A stretch of DNA of 25,117 nucleotides from Vibrio tasmaniensis 1F-187 (GCF_000272405.2 NZ_AJZM02000005.1:1-25117); one strand, 5' to 3'; shown: positions 7,206-15,437, counted from the stretch's first letter. Notes: generated from the letters alone by a model not told the origin. Made by a program: numbers and translations.

Positions 7206-7240
7206 TTGAATTCGACATACATTTCGACTAACATCGAAAT
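7206..7240 (+). promoter_or_regulatory. Regulator promoter with ArsR-type operator O3
   Basis: TTGAAT (7206-7211), a 17-base spacer and TAACAT (7229-7234) form the likely promoter of the arsR-sigZ pair. Operator O3 (7221-7240), a perfect ATTTCGA-N6-TCGAAAT, spans the -10, which suggests autorepression. The GGAG ribosome site of the regulator lies just downstream. Confidence 0.7.
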
Positions 7241-7259
7241 TAAATCTTGAGGAGTTAAT

Positions 7260-7556
7260 ATGAACTTAGAAGTCGTAGCGAAAGCACTTAAAGAGTTGGG
7301 ACACCCTATTCGCCTAACTATTTATAAGAGTGTCGTTAAAGCTGGCTACCAAGGCATTGCAGTTGGCGGCCTACAAGAAGAGCTAGGTATCCCTGGTTCC
7401 ACCTTGTCTCACCACATATCAAGCTTGGCGTCTGCGGGCCTAATCAGCCAAAGACGAGAAGGGAGAACTCTATTCTGCGTGGCGGAGTATGAATGCCTAG
7501 AAGGTGTGATTGATTTCTTACAAGACGAGTGTTGCGTAAATGATCAGTGCAACTGA
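7260..7556 (+). CDS. ArsR/SmtB-type metal(loid)-responsive repressor
   Basis: A 98-residue winged-helix repressor. The recognition helix region is GIPGSTLSHHISSLASAGLI (about residues 43-62), followed by the wing QRREGRTLFCV. The classic ELCVCDL metal box is absent. Instead cysteines lie at 73, 79, 91, 92 and 97, ending in DECCVNDQCN, so metal(loid) sensing probably uses C-terminal thiols. Such regulators leave DNA when the ion binds. The start has GAGGAG just upstream. The gene overlaps the sigma factor by 17 bases and is divergent from the permease; three shared palindromes suggest it represses both units. The exact inducer cannot be read from the sequence. Confidence 0.88.
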   Translation: MNLEVVAKALKELGHPIRLTIYKSVVKAGYQGIAVGGLQEELGIPGSTLSHHISSLASAGLISQRREGRTLFCVAEYECLEGVIDFLQDECCVNDQCN

Positions 7557-8157
7557 TGCACCTTTGAACGGGGCACCTTTGAATAAGGCACCTTTAAAGC
7601 TCGAACAAGTCTGGGCCGAGTATCAGCAAGCATTAAAGTCATTCTTGCATTCAAAGGTCAACAATTCTGCGGATGTAGACGACTTGATCCAAGATATCTT
7701 GATTAAGACCTATCAGAACTTAGACAAGGTACAAGATGCGAGCAGTGTTAAGGCTTGGCTGTTCCAGTTAGCCAACAACACCATTATCGACTTCTACCGT
7801 AAGCACGCTCGACAACAACGTGATAGCCAAATTAATGCTGAAGATCTTTGGTTTACCGATTTAGACCACAATTCTGAGTTCAAGCAAAAGCTTTCATTAT
7901 GTATTGAACCCTTTATTCAGGCGTTACCAGAACAAAGTTCATCATTACTGCTTGCTGTCGACATCAAAGGCCAAAGCCAGAAAGAGATCGCAGAGGCTCA
8001 AAACATCAGCTACTCAACCGTTAAGTCTCGTGTTCAGAAAAGTCGCGGGGATCTTAAGAACTTGTTTGAAGAGTGCTGTAACTTGTCACTTGATCAACAA
8101 GGCAATGTGATTGATTGTGAGCTCAAGTCGGACGCTGATTGCGGTAAGTGCCAATAG
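7540..8157 (+). CDS. sigZ: SigZ-type ECF sigma factor with cysteine-rich tail
   Basis: A 205-residue ECF sigma factor. Region 2 includes DVDDLIQDILIKTYQNLD (46-63) and KAWLFQLANNTIIDFYR (71-87); region 4 has the helix-turn-helix QSQKEIAEAQNISYSTVKSR (145-164). A tail after region 4 carries CC (179-180), C193 and CGKC (201-204), a pattern I associate with SigZ. No anti-sigma gene is adjacent, so the tail may sense metal or redox state itself, or control may come only from the co-transcribed ArsR-type repressor. The start overlaps the repressor gene by 17 bases with only a weak ribosome site. Residues 7-20 derive from a threefold 15-bp repeat. A stem-loop terminator follows. The promoters it recognises are unknown. 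Confidence 0.85.
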   Translation: MISATDAPLNGAPLNKAPLKLEQVWAEYQQALKSFLHSKVNNSADVDDLIQDILIKTYQNLDKVQDASSVKAWLFQLANNTIIDFYRKHARQQRDSQINAEDLWFTDLDHNSEFKQKLSLCIEPFIQALPEQSSSLLLAVDIKGQSQKEIAEAQNISYSTVKSRVQKSRGDLKNLFEECCNLSLDQQGNVIDCELKSDADCGKCQ

Positions 8158-8200
8158 AAGTACTTATAGTAACTAGCTCAAACCCATTATTTGAATAGAA

Positions 8201-8234
8201 CAAAGCCAGCAATTGATGCTGGCTTTGTTGTTTT
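8201..8234 (+). terminator. Rho-independent terminator after sigZ
   Basis: A perfect 10-bp stem, CAAAGCCAGC / GCTGGCTTTG, with a seven-base loop, followed by TTGTTTTC. It ends the arsR-sigZ transcript about 45 bp after the sigZ stop codon. Confidence 0.85.
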
Positions 8235-8306
8235 CATAATCTGAAAATCACGCTTTGTTTATGCGAATCGAGTGCTTAAGCGAACCTAGTGCTTGATCGT
8301 ACCGAA

Positions 8307-8921
8307 CTACGCCGCTTCCGCTTTTACGACCGGTTGATAGCGTCCCGGTTTATGATTCATCGCCAAAATCAAGTTGGTTACTATCGCACCCAGTACAGAC
8401 AGAAGAACCAGCGACACATCAACGATAAACAGTGAAAGCACAACAATCGTACAATCTAGTGCCATCTGAACCTTACCCGCACGAATCCCAAAACGTTCTT
8501 GTAAGAACAGCGCCAGAATGTTGAAGCCACCTAAGCTCATTTTATGACGGAAGATCACCAACATGCCGGTACCAATCAAGCCACCACCAAGTAAAGCTGC
8601 ATACAATGCATGAATTTCGGCAATTTGAATCACGTGATACAAGTGATCCACGGCGAACGAAACAATCGAAACCGCGATAAACGTATTGATGGTGAAGCGC
8701 CAGCCCATACGAGCAACCGACAAAATATAGAAAGGTAAGTTAAGTGCGAAGAACACTTGGCCAAAGCTCAAATCTGTCACTTTGGTAATGAAGATCGCTA
8801 GACCAGCCGTGCCTCCGGTGAGCAAACCGACTTGATTGAAAAAGATAACGCCGAGTGACACTAGCGCGCTACCTAAGATCAGCGCCAGTAAGTTTTCGCG
8901 AAGGTTATGATCTTTATCCAT
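8307..8921 (-). CDS. YitT-like multispanning membrane protein (short form)
   Basis: A 204-residue protein with about five or six membrane segments. The pattern FFNQVGLLTGGTAGLAIF (27-44) and MSLGGFNILALFL (128-140) is typical of the YitT/DUF161 family. Canonical YitT proteins are about 280 residues and end in a cytoplasmic DUF2179 domain. This one stops after the membrane part with a short basic tail, so it belongs to the short class common in proteobacteria. The ATG at 8921 has GGGAG upstream; an ATG at 8951 would add ten residues. It lies alone between a terminator and a divergent unit. The transported substrate, if any, is unknown. Confidence 0.8.
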   Translation of the reverse strand: MDKDHNLRENLLALILGSALVSLGVIFFNQVGLLTGGTAGLAIFITKVTDLSFGQVFFALNLPFYILSVARMGWRFTINTFIAVSIVSFAVDHLYHVIQIAEIHALYAALLGGGLIGTGMLVIFRHKMSLGGFNILALFLQERFGIRAGKVQMALDCTIVVLSLFIVDVSLVLLSVLGAIVTNLILAMNHKPGRYQPVVKAEAA

Positions 8922-9209
8922 GTGAATGACTCTCCCTGAATCTTTTAACATCGCGTTTCAGTCCCGTTGAAACGATTGAAGTACAAATTTACGATGTTTA
9001 ACAGATAAGTCGAGTAATTGCGCAGTGTTACTGAGTGATTAATTTGTATACTAGTTTTTACAGGCTTTAAAATACTTCAATAAAGCAAGCAGTTATATCT
9101 AAAAAATTTAATATCCATCCTAAATTCTCCGCTTCTACCACATAATCAGCGAGCTTCGTGTTTTCCTATTTATTAACTACGTTTCATTCCAATTCCAGCG
9201 ATGCTTAAA
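8922..9209. other. Intergenic region between yitT-like gene and His-rich gene
   Basis: AT-rich sequence without a convincing frame on either strand. It must hold the promoter of the yitT-like gene on the minus strand, and perhaps part of the promoter for the plus-strand unit. I see no terminator or RNA gene in it. Confidence 0.4.
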
Positions 9210-9241
9210 TCTATGCATAAATCTATGCATAAAACGCATAG
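9210..9241. repeat. 12-bp tandem repeat and inverted repeat, possible operator
   Basis: TCTATGCATAAA occurs twice head to tail (9210-9221, 9222-9233). The second copy also begins an inverted repeat, CTATGC-N7-GCATAG (9223-9241). The block lies 20 bp before the start of the His-rich gene, where an operator would act. Confidence 0.5.
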
Positions 9242-9261
9242 ACTAAATCACAAAAGGTCAT

Positions 9262-9456
9262 TTGATACATACCCTACTCGTCATTAGTTTGGTTATTGTG
9301 CATCACAGTCAGCCATTGATTGATCTCTTGGCTCAGCATGCCGTGAGCAGTGGATGCCACCAGCAGTCAGCGCATGAGCATTCCGGGCACGAACACCACA
9401 ATAAGATGACTGACCAACACATGTCAGCGCAAGACCACTCACATCACCACCATTAA
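9262..9456 (+). CDS. Small histidine-rich protein upstream of MFS transporter
   Basis: A 64-residue protein starting at TTG, with AAAAGG only four bases upstream; no ATG start is available before the hydrophobic part. Residues 1-13 are hydrophobic (MIHTLLVISLVIV) and could be a short membrane anchor or signal. The rest is hydrophilic and rich in histidine, with HEHSGHEHH and a final HSHHHH, plus one cysteine. Such tails bind zinc, nickel, copper or cobalt. The stop is only 15 bases before the MFS start, so the two are probably co-transcribed. I recognise no family. The reading frame and its histidine bias argue for a real gene; the TTG start makes it uncertain. Confidence 0.55.
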   Translation: MIHTLLVISLVIVHHSQPLIDLLAQHAVSSGCHQQSAHEHSGHEHHNKMTDQHMSAQDHSHHHH

Positions 9457-9471
9457 TTTAAGAGTATTAGA

Positions 9472-10677
9472 ATGAGCATTTTCCGTTTTCCTTTACTGGT
9501 ATGGCTTGGGATCGGCACACTTATTATCAGTCTAGGGATCAGACAATCATTCGGCATTTTCATGATGCCAATTTCAGAGCATTTCGGCACCGGCCGTGAA
9601 TTTTTCAGCTTCGCCATTGCTCTACAAAACCTGCTGTTTGGTGTGTTCCAGCCTTTTGTAGGCATGGCCGCTGACAAATGGGGAGCAAGACGCATCATTA
9701 TTGCAGGTGCATGTGCTTACGGTTTGGGTTTATTTCTTACGTCAATGTCTACCGAATCAAGCATGCTTTACGTTTCACTAGGCGCATTGGTTGGCCTTGG
9801 GTTAAGTGCAACAAGCTATGTGATCGTGCTAGGCGCGGTAGCAAAAGTAGTACCTGCAAAGCACGCGGCTAAAGCATTCGGTCTAACCACAGCTGCAGGT
9901 TCATTTGGTATGTTCGCGGTAATTCCGGGTGCGCAATACATGTTGAACGAGTTTGATTGGCAAAATGCGATGCAAGTATTTGGCGTGCTTTGTTGTTTGA
10001 TGATCTCATTTGCACTGTTTATGCGAGCACCGAAGTTAGCAACCAATAAACAAGTAGAAGACACCCAGACACTGAAAGAAGCACTGTCTGAAGCGTTTTC
10101 GAACAAAAGTTATTGGTTGATTCACGCGGGCTTCTTCGTGTGTGGTTTCCACGTGATGTTCATTGCGACGCACTTACCAAGTTACTTAGCAGACAAAAAC
10201 TTACCTGCGAGTAGTGCAGCAATGGCACTGGCTTATGTGGGTATCTTCAACATCTTCGGATCTTACTTCTGGGGTGTGATGGGCGATAAGTTCAGCAAGC
10301 GTCATGTGATGTCTGCACTGTACTTAGTACGTACTGTGGTTATCGGTGCGTTTGTGACTCTGCCAGTGACTGAATCAACCGCGGCAATCTTCGGTGCGGC
10401 GATTGGTTTCTGTTGGTTGGGTACGGTTCCGCTAACGTCTGGTTTAGTTCGTCAGATCTTTGGTGCCCGTTACCTGTCGACGCTGTACGGCTTGGTGTTC
10501 TTTACTCACCAGGTAGGTAGTTTCTTAGGTGCTTGGGTCGGTGGTCGTATTTACGATTACTACGGATCTTATGAGTCGATCTGGTGGTCAACGGTGGTAC
10601 TGGCATTTGCAGCAGCGCTTATCCATTTACCTATCAATGACAAGCCGATTGAGCGACTGAAATTGGCAATGGCTTAG
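9472..10677 (+). CDS. MFS transporter, monocarboxylate/oxalate-formate antiporter-like
   Basis: A 401-residue major facilitator protein with about twelve membrane segments. The first-half signature after helix 2 is GMAADKWGARRIIIAGA, matching GxxxDxxGxR, and a second-half equivalent is GVMGDKFSKRHVM. The middle loop (about residues 185-210) is charged, as expected between two six-helix halves. General resemblance is to the oxalate:formate antiporter/monocarboxylate group, so an organic-anion substrate is the default guess. The gene directly follows a His-rich small protein, which might instead suggest a metal or metal-chelate cargo. Its ribosome site is weak, consistent with coupling to the upstream gene. 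A long stem-loop terminator follows. Confidence 0.8.
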   Translation: MSIFRFPLLVWLGIGTLIISLGIRQSFGIFMMPISEHFGTGREFFSFAIALQNLLFGVFQPFVGMAADKWGARRIIIAGACAYGLGLFLTSMSTESSMLYVSLGALVGLGLSATSYVIVLGAVAKVVPAKHAAKAFGLTTAAGSFGMFAVIPGAQYMLNEFDWQNAMQVFGVLCCLMISFALFMRAPKLATNKQVEDTQTLKEALSEAFSNKSYWLIHAGFFVCGFHVMFIATHLPSYLADKNLPASSAAMALAYVGIFNIFGSYFWGVMGDKFSKRHVMSALYLVRTVVIGAFVTLPVTESTAAIFGAAIGFCWLGTVPLTSGLVRQIFGARYLSTLYGLVFFTHQVGSFLGAWVGGRIYDYYGSYESIWWSTVVLAFAAALIHLPINDKPIERLKLAMA

Positions 10678-10726
10678 CGTTTAACGCTGACTCCCCCAAC
10701 AACAAAAATCGATAAGCAATCCAATA

Positions 10727-10780
10727 AGAGAGTGGATATTGAAAGGAGCACATCCTGAGATATTCGCTCTCTTTTTTATT
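10727..10780 (+). terminator. Terminator after MFS gene
   Basis: A 13-bp stem beginning AGAGAGTGGATAT and closing ATATTCGCTCTCT, with two G-U pairs and a 20-base loop, is followed by a run of six T. It ends the His-rich/MFS unit. Confidence 0.75.
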
Positions 10781-10901
10781 GGCCGTTGTAATCGAAATTA
10801 TAACTAGCGAAACTTGCATAAACCTCACTGAATAATAAGACTATTCTTTTCGTTTTAATTTATAGTATTCACTTGCTCCTTTAAAACTAATCCGCAGGCT
10901 T

Positions 10902-11627
10902 ATGGAATACCTAGATCAGACCGCCCTTATCGCAATGGCACTCATTTTTGCAGGCTCATTTGTGCAAACCGCAATCGGCTTTGGTTTGGCCATTGTGGCT
11001 GCCCCACTGCTGTTTTTGGTTTCACCAGACTATGTACCTGCGCCTATCTGTTTAGTTGGCCTGTTCATCTCTTTATTCAACGCCTTTAAACACCGTGCAA
11101 ACATTTCTATTGGCGGATTAAAAATCGCATTACTAGGACGCATTCCAGGCTCACTAGCAGGCGGTGCCTTGTTGGTGATGGTTTCAACGAGCGTGTTGTC
11201 ACTTTGGTTAGGTTTATTAGTGGTATTTGCAGTGATTGTCAGCTTGCTTCCGTTTAGGTTAGAGCCGACGCCTGCCAAAATGGGCATCGCGGGATTCTTC
11301 TCAGGATTCTTTGGCACCAGTTCAGGTATTGGTGGCCCGCCGATGGCACTGCTACTCCAACACCAAGATGCCAATCAGCTGCGTGGCAACTTGTCTGCCT
11401 TTTTTGTCTTTAGTTCAATCATTTCGTTGATTGTTCAGATCCCAATTGGCTTCTTCACTATGCACCATTTGATCATCACCATACCTTTGCTGCCTGCTGC
11501 TTGGTTGGGTTACAAAGTGGCGTTAATGACCACGCAAAGCATTCCTAAAGAGAAGATACGTATTGGTTCTTTACTGTTATGTTCTATCAGTGGCTTTACT
11601 GCCATTTGGCAAGGCTTAGCTGGTTAG
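10902..11627 (+). CDS. TauE/SafE family permease
   Basis: A 241-residue membrane protein with about seven or eight hydrophobic segments and the internal repeat typical of TauE/SafE (formerly DUF81): GFGLAIVAAPLLFLV (26-40) in the first half and FFGTSSGIGGPPMALLL (136-152) in the second. Characterised members export sulfite, sulfoacetate or related organosulfur anions, but the family is broad and the substrate here is unknown. The ATG at 10902 has AGG only three bases upstream, so the start is less certain than the family. It is flanked by terminators on both sides, so it is probably monocistronic. Confidence 0.85.
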   Translation: MEYLDQTALIAMALIFAGSFVQTAIGFGLAIVAAPLLFLVSPDYVPAPICLVGLFISLFNAFKHRANISIGGLKIALLGRIPGSLAGGALLVMVSTSVLSLWLGLLVVFAVIVSLLPFRLEPTPAKMGIAGFFSGFFGTSSGIGGPPMALLLQHQDANQLRGNLSAFFVFSSIISLIVQIPIGFFTMHHLIITIPLLPAAWLGYKVALMTTQSIPKEKIRIGSLLLCSISGFTAIWQGLAG

Positions 11628-11636
11628 TATAGAGAT

Positions 11637-11667
11637 AACGTAAGTGCTGAAGGTTGCTTACGTTTTG
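11637..11667 (+). terminator. Terminator after TauE/SafE gene
   Basis: An 8-bp stem, AACGTAAG / CTTACGTT, with a 12-base loop, followed by TTTG. It lies ten bases after the stop codon. Confidence 0.6.
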
Positions 11668-12016
11668 TAACTATTTTAATGACAGCTCACTCATCTCGAT
11701 AAGCAAGCTCATATGACTGACTAGTGACGTTATCCATTATGCTCAAATACTCTAATGCGGCGCCTTATTTAAGCTTTAAAGTCAGTACCACACTGTCGTA
11801 AACATCTCTATCTGGCGGTCACGATTCCCTCTCATTCACCATCAATAAACCATTACTGCATAAACCATTTTTTCATAAGCTTTTTGTATACAGAGCTGAG
11901 ACTGTTCAAATCAGGCTGAATGTTCAATTGGTAGCGTAGTCCTATTCATAATACGTCTATATACTGCATATTCATTAAGCAGGAAAATGAACACATTCAG
12001 TATTAAGGACTTTCAA
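11668..12016. other. Upstream region of the chemoreceptor gene
   Basis: No gene is visible. The promoter of the chemoreceptor must lie here. The best candidate, TTCAAT with CATAAT 18 bases later (about 11925-11954), is weak, and I see no clear sigma-28 or sigma-54 promoter. The ATG at 11987 lies at the end of this stretch but has a poorer ribosome site than the one at 12017. Confidence 0.3.
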
Positions 12017-13921
12017 ATGAAACAACTTGGGTTTAAGCAAGTTCTTTTAGTCGCCGTATCAGCAATAATTGCAATAAGTGTAGGCTCAGCCAACTATTTT
12101 TCATATCAGAGCAATAAGGAAGCACTGACTGAGAATATTTACCAGAGCACACAAGACCGTATTCGCATTGAAGGGAACAAGGTTGAGACTTACCTGGATG
12201 CTAAAACACAAGCAGTAGCAAAAGTAGCTGCTGATTATCGTCAACATAATTATCAAGATAGACACGCCGAGCGAATGCGCGTGGGCTCATTAGGTGCTGA
12301 TGTCGCGAACTTAATGATAGGTTTTGACAATGGCGATGCTTATGCCTCATTCGATTACCCGGGCTGGGATAATCACAAAAGCCCATCAAGCTACGACCCT
12401 CGCAGTAAAGCTTGGTACAAAGAAGGTAAGCGTTCAGGAAGCCTTGTATATACAGACCCATATACAGACTCCACAACAGGTACCTTAATGGTGAGCATTG
12501 GTAAAGATGTTGGTAACGGTGTGGTATTGGCAGACATTCCACTCGATGTTCTAAGTGACACTGTCTCTGAAATCGACCTCAACGGTGCTATTTCGATGAT
12601 GATGACCAATGACATGACGGTGCTGGCTAGCACATCCAATGTGGTTAAGGTGGGCACTAAATTAACGGATTACGCTTCTTTGAAAGACGTTGCAAAAAAA
12701 GCACAAAATTCAGAAAGCACAATCGTTAATTATAGTATCAACGGCGTTGAGAAAGTGATGTTCAGCCATGCGGTTAGCTATGGTGATAAAGAGTGGTACC
12801 TACTTGTTGGATTAGACAAAAGCGTCGTATTCGCAGCGCTAGAAGTCGCTCAGCAGCAAGCAATTATGATCACGATTGTCTACCTATTGATCAGCGTAGT
12901 TGCCACGTTATTCATTCTCAATATTCTTTACAAACCCATCCTAGCGTTGAAAGAAACCATTACAGGGCTATCAAATGGTGATGGTGATTTAACTCAGAGA
13001 CTCGAAGTAAAGAAACACGATGATTTAGGGCAAATCGCATCTGGTGTAAACCAATTCATCGAGCATATACAAGACTTGATGCTAAAGATTGACGCAGCAT
13101 CGTCTGAACTGAAAGAAAATGTGCAGCAACTTGAACATAAATCAGATGAAAATAACCACATTTTGAATCAGCACGTGCAAGAAACTGAACAAATTGTCAC
13201 TGCCATTGAAGAAATGAGTTCAACAGCTGACGCCGTTGCCCAAAATGCAGGTGAAACGGCGCAATCAACTAAAGTCGCGTCCGATATCGGGGAGCAATCA
13301 CTCAATGCTGTCGGTGATGCACAAATGAAGGTTAATGCACTAGTTTCTGAGATAGAGAACACATCATCGAACCTAGAAAGCATGAGCCAAGAAACTAAAG
13401 GGATCAGTGATATTTTGACAGTGATTGGTGAAATCGCTGAACAGACCAATCTCCTTGCGTTAAATGCAGCGATTGAAGCCGCACGAGCGGGCGAGCAAGG
13501 TCGTGGGTTTGCAGTAGTAGCTGATGAAGTGAGAGCCTTAGCGAGTCGAACACAAGCGAGTACACAACAGATTGAACAAGCGCTGACTCGTTTGCTTTCA
13601 GTGAACAAGAATGTTGAAGAGTCTATGAATAAGACGAAAGGGACTTGTGACGAAACATTTAATAACACCGAGAAAGTGGGCAGCAGCTTAAATGAGCTAA
13701 CGTCACAAGTAACGGGTATCAATGACCTAAGCATTCAAATTGCAACGGCCGCAGAAGAGCAAAGCAGCGTCACTCAGGAAATTAGTCGTAACATGGTGGC
13801 TCTGAGTGACATTGTAAATGAACTCAACAAAAATGGAGATCAAGCTTTGGTGCAAACCAACAATATCTCCCAAGTAAACGAACGACTGGCATCAATGGTT
13901 GGTATGTTTAAACTGCGTTAA
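12017..13921 (+). CDS. Methyl-accepting chemotaxis protein with dCache sensor
   Basis: A 634-residue chemoreceptor. It has membrane helix 1 (about 8-28), a periplasmic dCache domain (about 32-275), membrane helix 2 (about 283-303), HAMP (about 304-358) and a long cytoplasmic coiled coil. The conserved tip (about 472-509) contains [20 protein letters not shown]. The sensor has YDPRSKAWY (126-134), YTDPYTD (145-151) and an aspartate at 173, resembling the amino-acid-binding signature of dCache receptors, so an amino-acid attractant is a reasonable guess. The C-terminus lacks the CheR/CheB pentapeptide. I chose the ATG at 12017, where AAGGA sits seven bases upstream; an ATG at 11987 would add ten residues. 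It is followed by a strong terminator. Confidence 0.92.
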   Translation: MKQLGFKQVLLVAVSAIIAISVGSANYFSYQSNKEALTENIYQSTQDRIRIEGNKVETYLDAKTQAVAKVAADYRQHNYQDRHAERMRVGSLGADVANLMIGFDNGDAYASFDYPGWDNHKSPSSYDPRSKAWYKEGKRSGSLVYTDPYTDSTTGTLMVSIGKDVGNGVVLADIPLDVLSDTVSEIDLNGAISMMMTNDMTVLASTSNVVKVGTKLTDYASLKDVAKKAQNSESTIVNYSINGVEKVMFSHAVSYGDKEWYLLVGLDKSVVFAALEVAQQQAIMITIVYLLISVVATLFILNILYKPILALKETITGLSNGDGDLTQRLEVKKHDDLGQIASGVNQFIEHIQDLMLKIDAASSELKENVQQLEHKSDENNHILNQHVQETEQIVTAIEEMSSTADAVAQNAGETAQSTKVASDIGEQSLNAVGDAQMKVNALVSEIENTSSNLESMSQETKGISDILTVIGEIAEQTNLLALNAAIEAARAGEQGRGFAVVADEVRALASRTQASTQQIEQALTRLLSVNKNVEESMNKTKGTCDETFNNTEKVGSSLNELTSQVTGINDLSIQIATAAEEQSSVTQEISRNMVALSDIVNELNKNGDQALVQTNNISQVNERLASMVGMFKLR

Positions 13922-14023
13922 TTCATACTAAAACAGTTATTTAAAATGAAACTTGTAGTGTGTAGCGGTTATGATTTCAAATATCGTCTATAGTTTTTCA
14001 ATAGCAGTCATCGTTTAAAATAG

Positions 14024-14048
14024 CCGCCTTCTCCGAAGGCGGTTTTTT
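14024..14048 (+). terminator. Strong terminator after the chemoreceptor gene
   Basis: A perfect 8-bp GC-rich stem, CCGCCTTC / GAAGGCGG, with a TCC loop and six T. It lies between the chemoreceptor and the convergent pgpB gene. Confidence 0.9.
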
Positions 14049-14099
14049 ATTCCTCTCTCTCAAAAGCCCCACTATTGCTCTTCTAGGCAAGTTTATTAC

Positions 14100-14846
14100 T
14101 CATTTGCTACCTCTTAGAAACATCGGTAACAAAGGTTCTATTCTTTGCGTCGGAATCAGTGGCACCAATAGGTAGATCAAACCGGCAAAGGCGATAGACG
14201 CAGCTAAGTCTTCAGGGCGGTGCATACCAAGCCAAACACGACTATAAGCAACGCCACCAGCCCAAACTAGCAAACCGCCAACTAAGTAAAAACGTTTCGC
14301 TTCTAGGAACAAGCCGCCAAAGAACGCCAGACACACGCCAACGAAAATCATGTGCCCAGATGGGAAAGAATAGTCAGTCTCACCCAACCAGTGACGCGTT
14401 CGCCACTCACTCACCTTATCTTTCACAGATGCAATCGCTGCGTTCTTTTCTACCAATGGCAGTTCGTAAAACAGCTCTGGCATGTCAACGACTTCTTGCG
14501 TCACCAAATACTCAGAATAAGGACGCGGGCTTTCTGTAGAGTGCTTTAAGAAAGTTTTTGCTGCAAAGCTGAGAACCAACAACAAGCCGAGCTGCAGACA
14601 AAGGCTGACGAGCTTAGCTTTGGAAAATTTCATCGTGAGCAATACCAAAGACAAAACAGCTAGCGTTACCAAGAATCCTTGATTACCCGCCGAGTAAGTC
14701 ACAAACGTTATGAAGGCGCCTTGGAAAGGCGAAACCGCAGCCCCAAGGTCAAAATTAGATCCAAAGATCAAAAACGGTACGAGAGAAGACAAACTTAAAA
14801 CGAGCAGTAATAAGCCTTTGGATTTGTTAGAGAACGGAGATGTCAT
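14100..14846 (-). CDS. pgpB: PgpB-type PAP2 lipid phosphatase
   Basis: A 248-residue inner-membrane phosphatase with about six membrane segments. The three PAP2 motifs are intact: KHSTESPRP (101-109, KxxxxxxRP), PSGH (162-165) and SRVWLGMHRPED (202-213, with R203, H209 and D213), whose active site faces the periplasm. The stretch WRTRHWLGETDYSFPSGH before motif 2 and the 248-residue length match PgpB, which dephosphorylates phosphatidylglycerophosphate and undecaprenyl pyrophosphate. It would therefore feed both phospholipid synthesis and carrier-lipid recycling. The ATG at 14846 lacks a strong ribosome site. It is convergent with the chemoreceptor gene and divergent from the ribB leader. Confidence 0.85.
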   Translation of the reverse strand: MTSPFSNKSKGLLLLVLSLSSLVPFLIFGSNFDLGAAVSPFQGAFITFVTYSAGNQGFLVTLAVLSLVLLTMKFSKAKLVSLCLQLGLLLVLSFAAKTFLKHSTESPRPYSEYLVTQEVVDMPELFYELPLVEKNAAIASVKDKVSEWRTRHWLGETDYSFPSGHMIFVGVCLAFFGGLFLEAKRFYLVGGLLVWAGGVAYSRVWLGMHRPEDLAASIAFAGLIYLLVPLIPTQRIEPLLPMFLRGSK

Positions 14847-15233
14847 GACTAAGATCTTTTGGATAAAGTGGATGGATGCTAGCGCAGCTTAGCACTGCCA
14901 ATATCAATTTTATGTCAAAACGGTCATTAAGCCGTCATGGTCTAACAATGTTCGATTGATGAACCTCTTGAGTATTGATTCAGTGAACGGCCAGGCCAGC
15001 ACCAATAATGTTCGACATACACTGATGTTCATAGAGCAACAAAGACCACTCAAACCAGCTGAGACAAAGGCATTATCCCACTAAAGACTGCCGGACACGT
15101 TCTGCTGATAAAGTGAACACTTACCCGATTATAAGGCTGGAATCTGAAAAACTTTGCTGTCAGTCCTTTAAATCCACTATTGAAAGGATTACCATCTGGT
15201 CTGCTTTCAAAGCAAAACAGATTATTAATTTTT
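14847..15233. other. Intergenic region with the ribB and pgpB promoters
   Basis: No convincing gene. The promoters of pgpB (minus) and of the ribB leader (plus) must lie here, but I could not choose a clear -35/-10 pair. Just before the aptamer, 15194-15222 can fold as nested stems ATCTG/CAGAT and GCTTT/AAAGC. Confidence 0.35.
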
Positions 15234-15376
15234 ATTCTCAGGGCGGGGCGAAATTCCCCACCGGCGGTATGTTTTTAGCAAAATCTAAAGATAAGCCCGC
15301 GAGCGCTCGATCCGTCGAGGTCAGCAGATCTGGTGAGATGCCAGAGCCGACGGTCATAGTCCGGATGAGAGAGAAT
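15234..15376 (+). ncRNA. FMN riboswitch (RFN element) controlling ribB
   Basis: This is a textbook RFN aptamer. The closing stem P1 is ATTCTC (15234-15239) with GAGAAT (15371-15376). The conserved 5' part reads AGGGCGGGGCGAAATTCCCC followed by ACCGGCGGT, and the 3' part has GATCTGGTGAGATGCCAGAG followed by CCGACGGTCATAGTCCGGATG. FMN binding normally lowers expression of the downstream riboflavin gene. Here that gene is ribB, whose start codon is about 350 bases further on. How the aptamer is linked to ribB over that distance is not clear from the sequence. Confidence 0.97.
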
Positions 15377-15392
15377 GAAAACACACTCGTTT

Positions 15393-15437
15393 AAGTTGGA
15401 AAGGTGTACCTATTTATTAGGTTCATGCCTCCAACTT
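15393..15437 (+). promoter_or_regulatory. Stem-loop downstream of the FMN aptamer (possible expression platform)
   Basis: AAGTTGGA (15393-15400) pairs perfectly with TCCAACTT (15430-15437), with further G/C pairs and ACC/GGT inside. It lies 16 bases after P1 of the aptamer and may be part of the switching element. It is not followed by a clear U-tract, so a classic intrinsic terminator is doubtful. Confidence 0.5.

Noticed and set aside
7540..8157. Frameshifted or broken sigma gene because it overlaps arsR
   Set aside because: Both frames are complete, with intact regions 2 and 4. The 17-base overlap is compatible with translational coupling.
9453..9698. 81-codon minus-strand frame opposite the MFS start
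   Set aside because: It is antisense to a well-supported MFS gene and has no supporting features.
13168..13734. 188-codon minus-strand frame opposite the chemoreceptor
   Set aside because: It is a shadow of the highly conserved signalling domain, with no ribosome site or recognisable domain.
15113..15394. 93-codon plus-strand frame upstream of ribB
   Set aside because: It runs through the FMN riboswitch aptamer, whose conserved RNA sequence explains the region. There is no ribosome site and no family resemblance.
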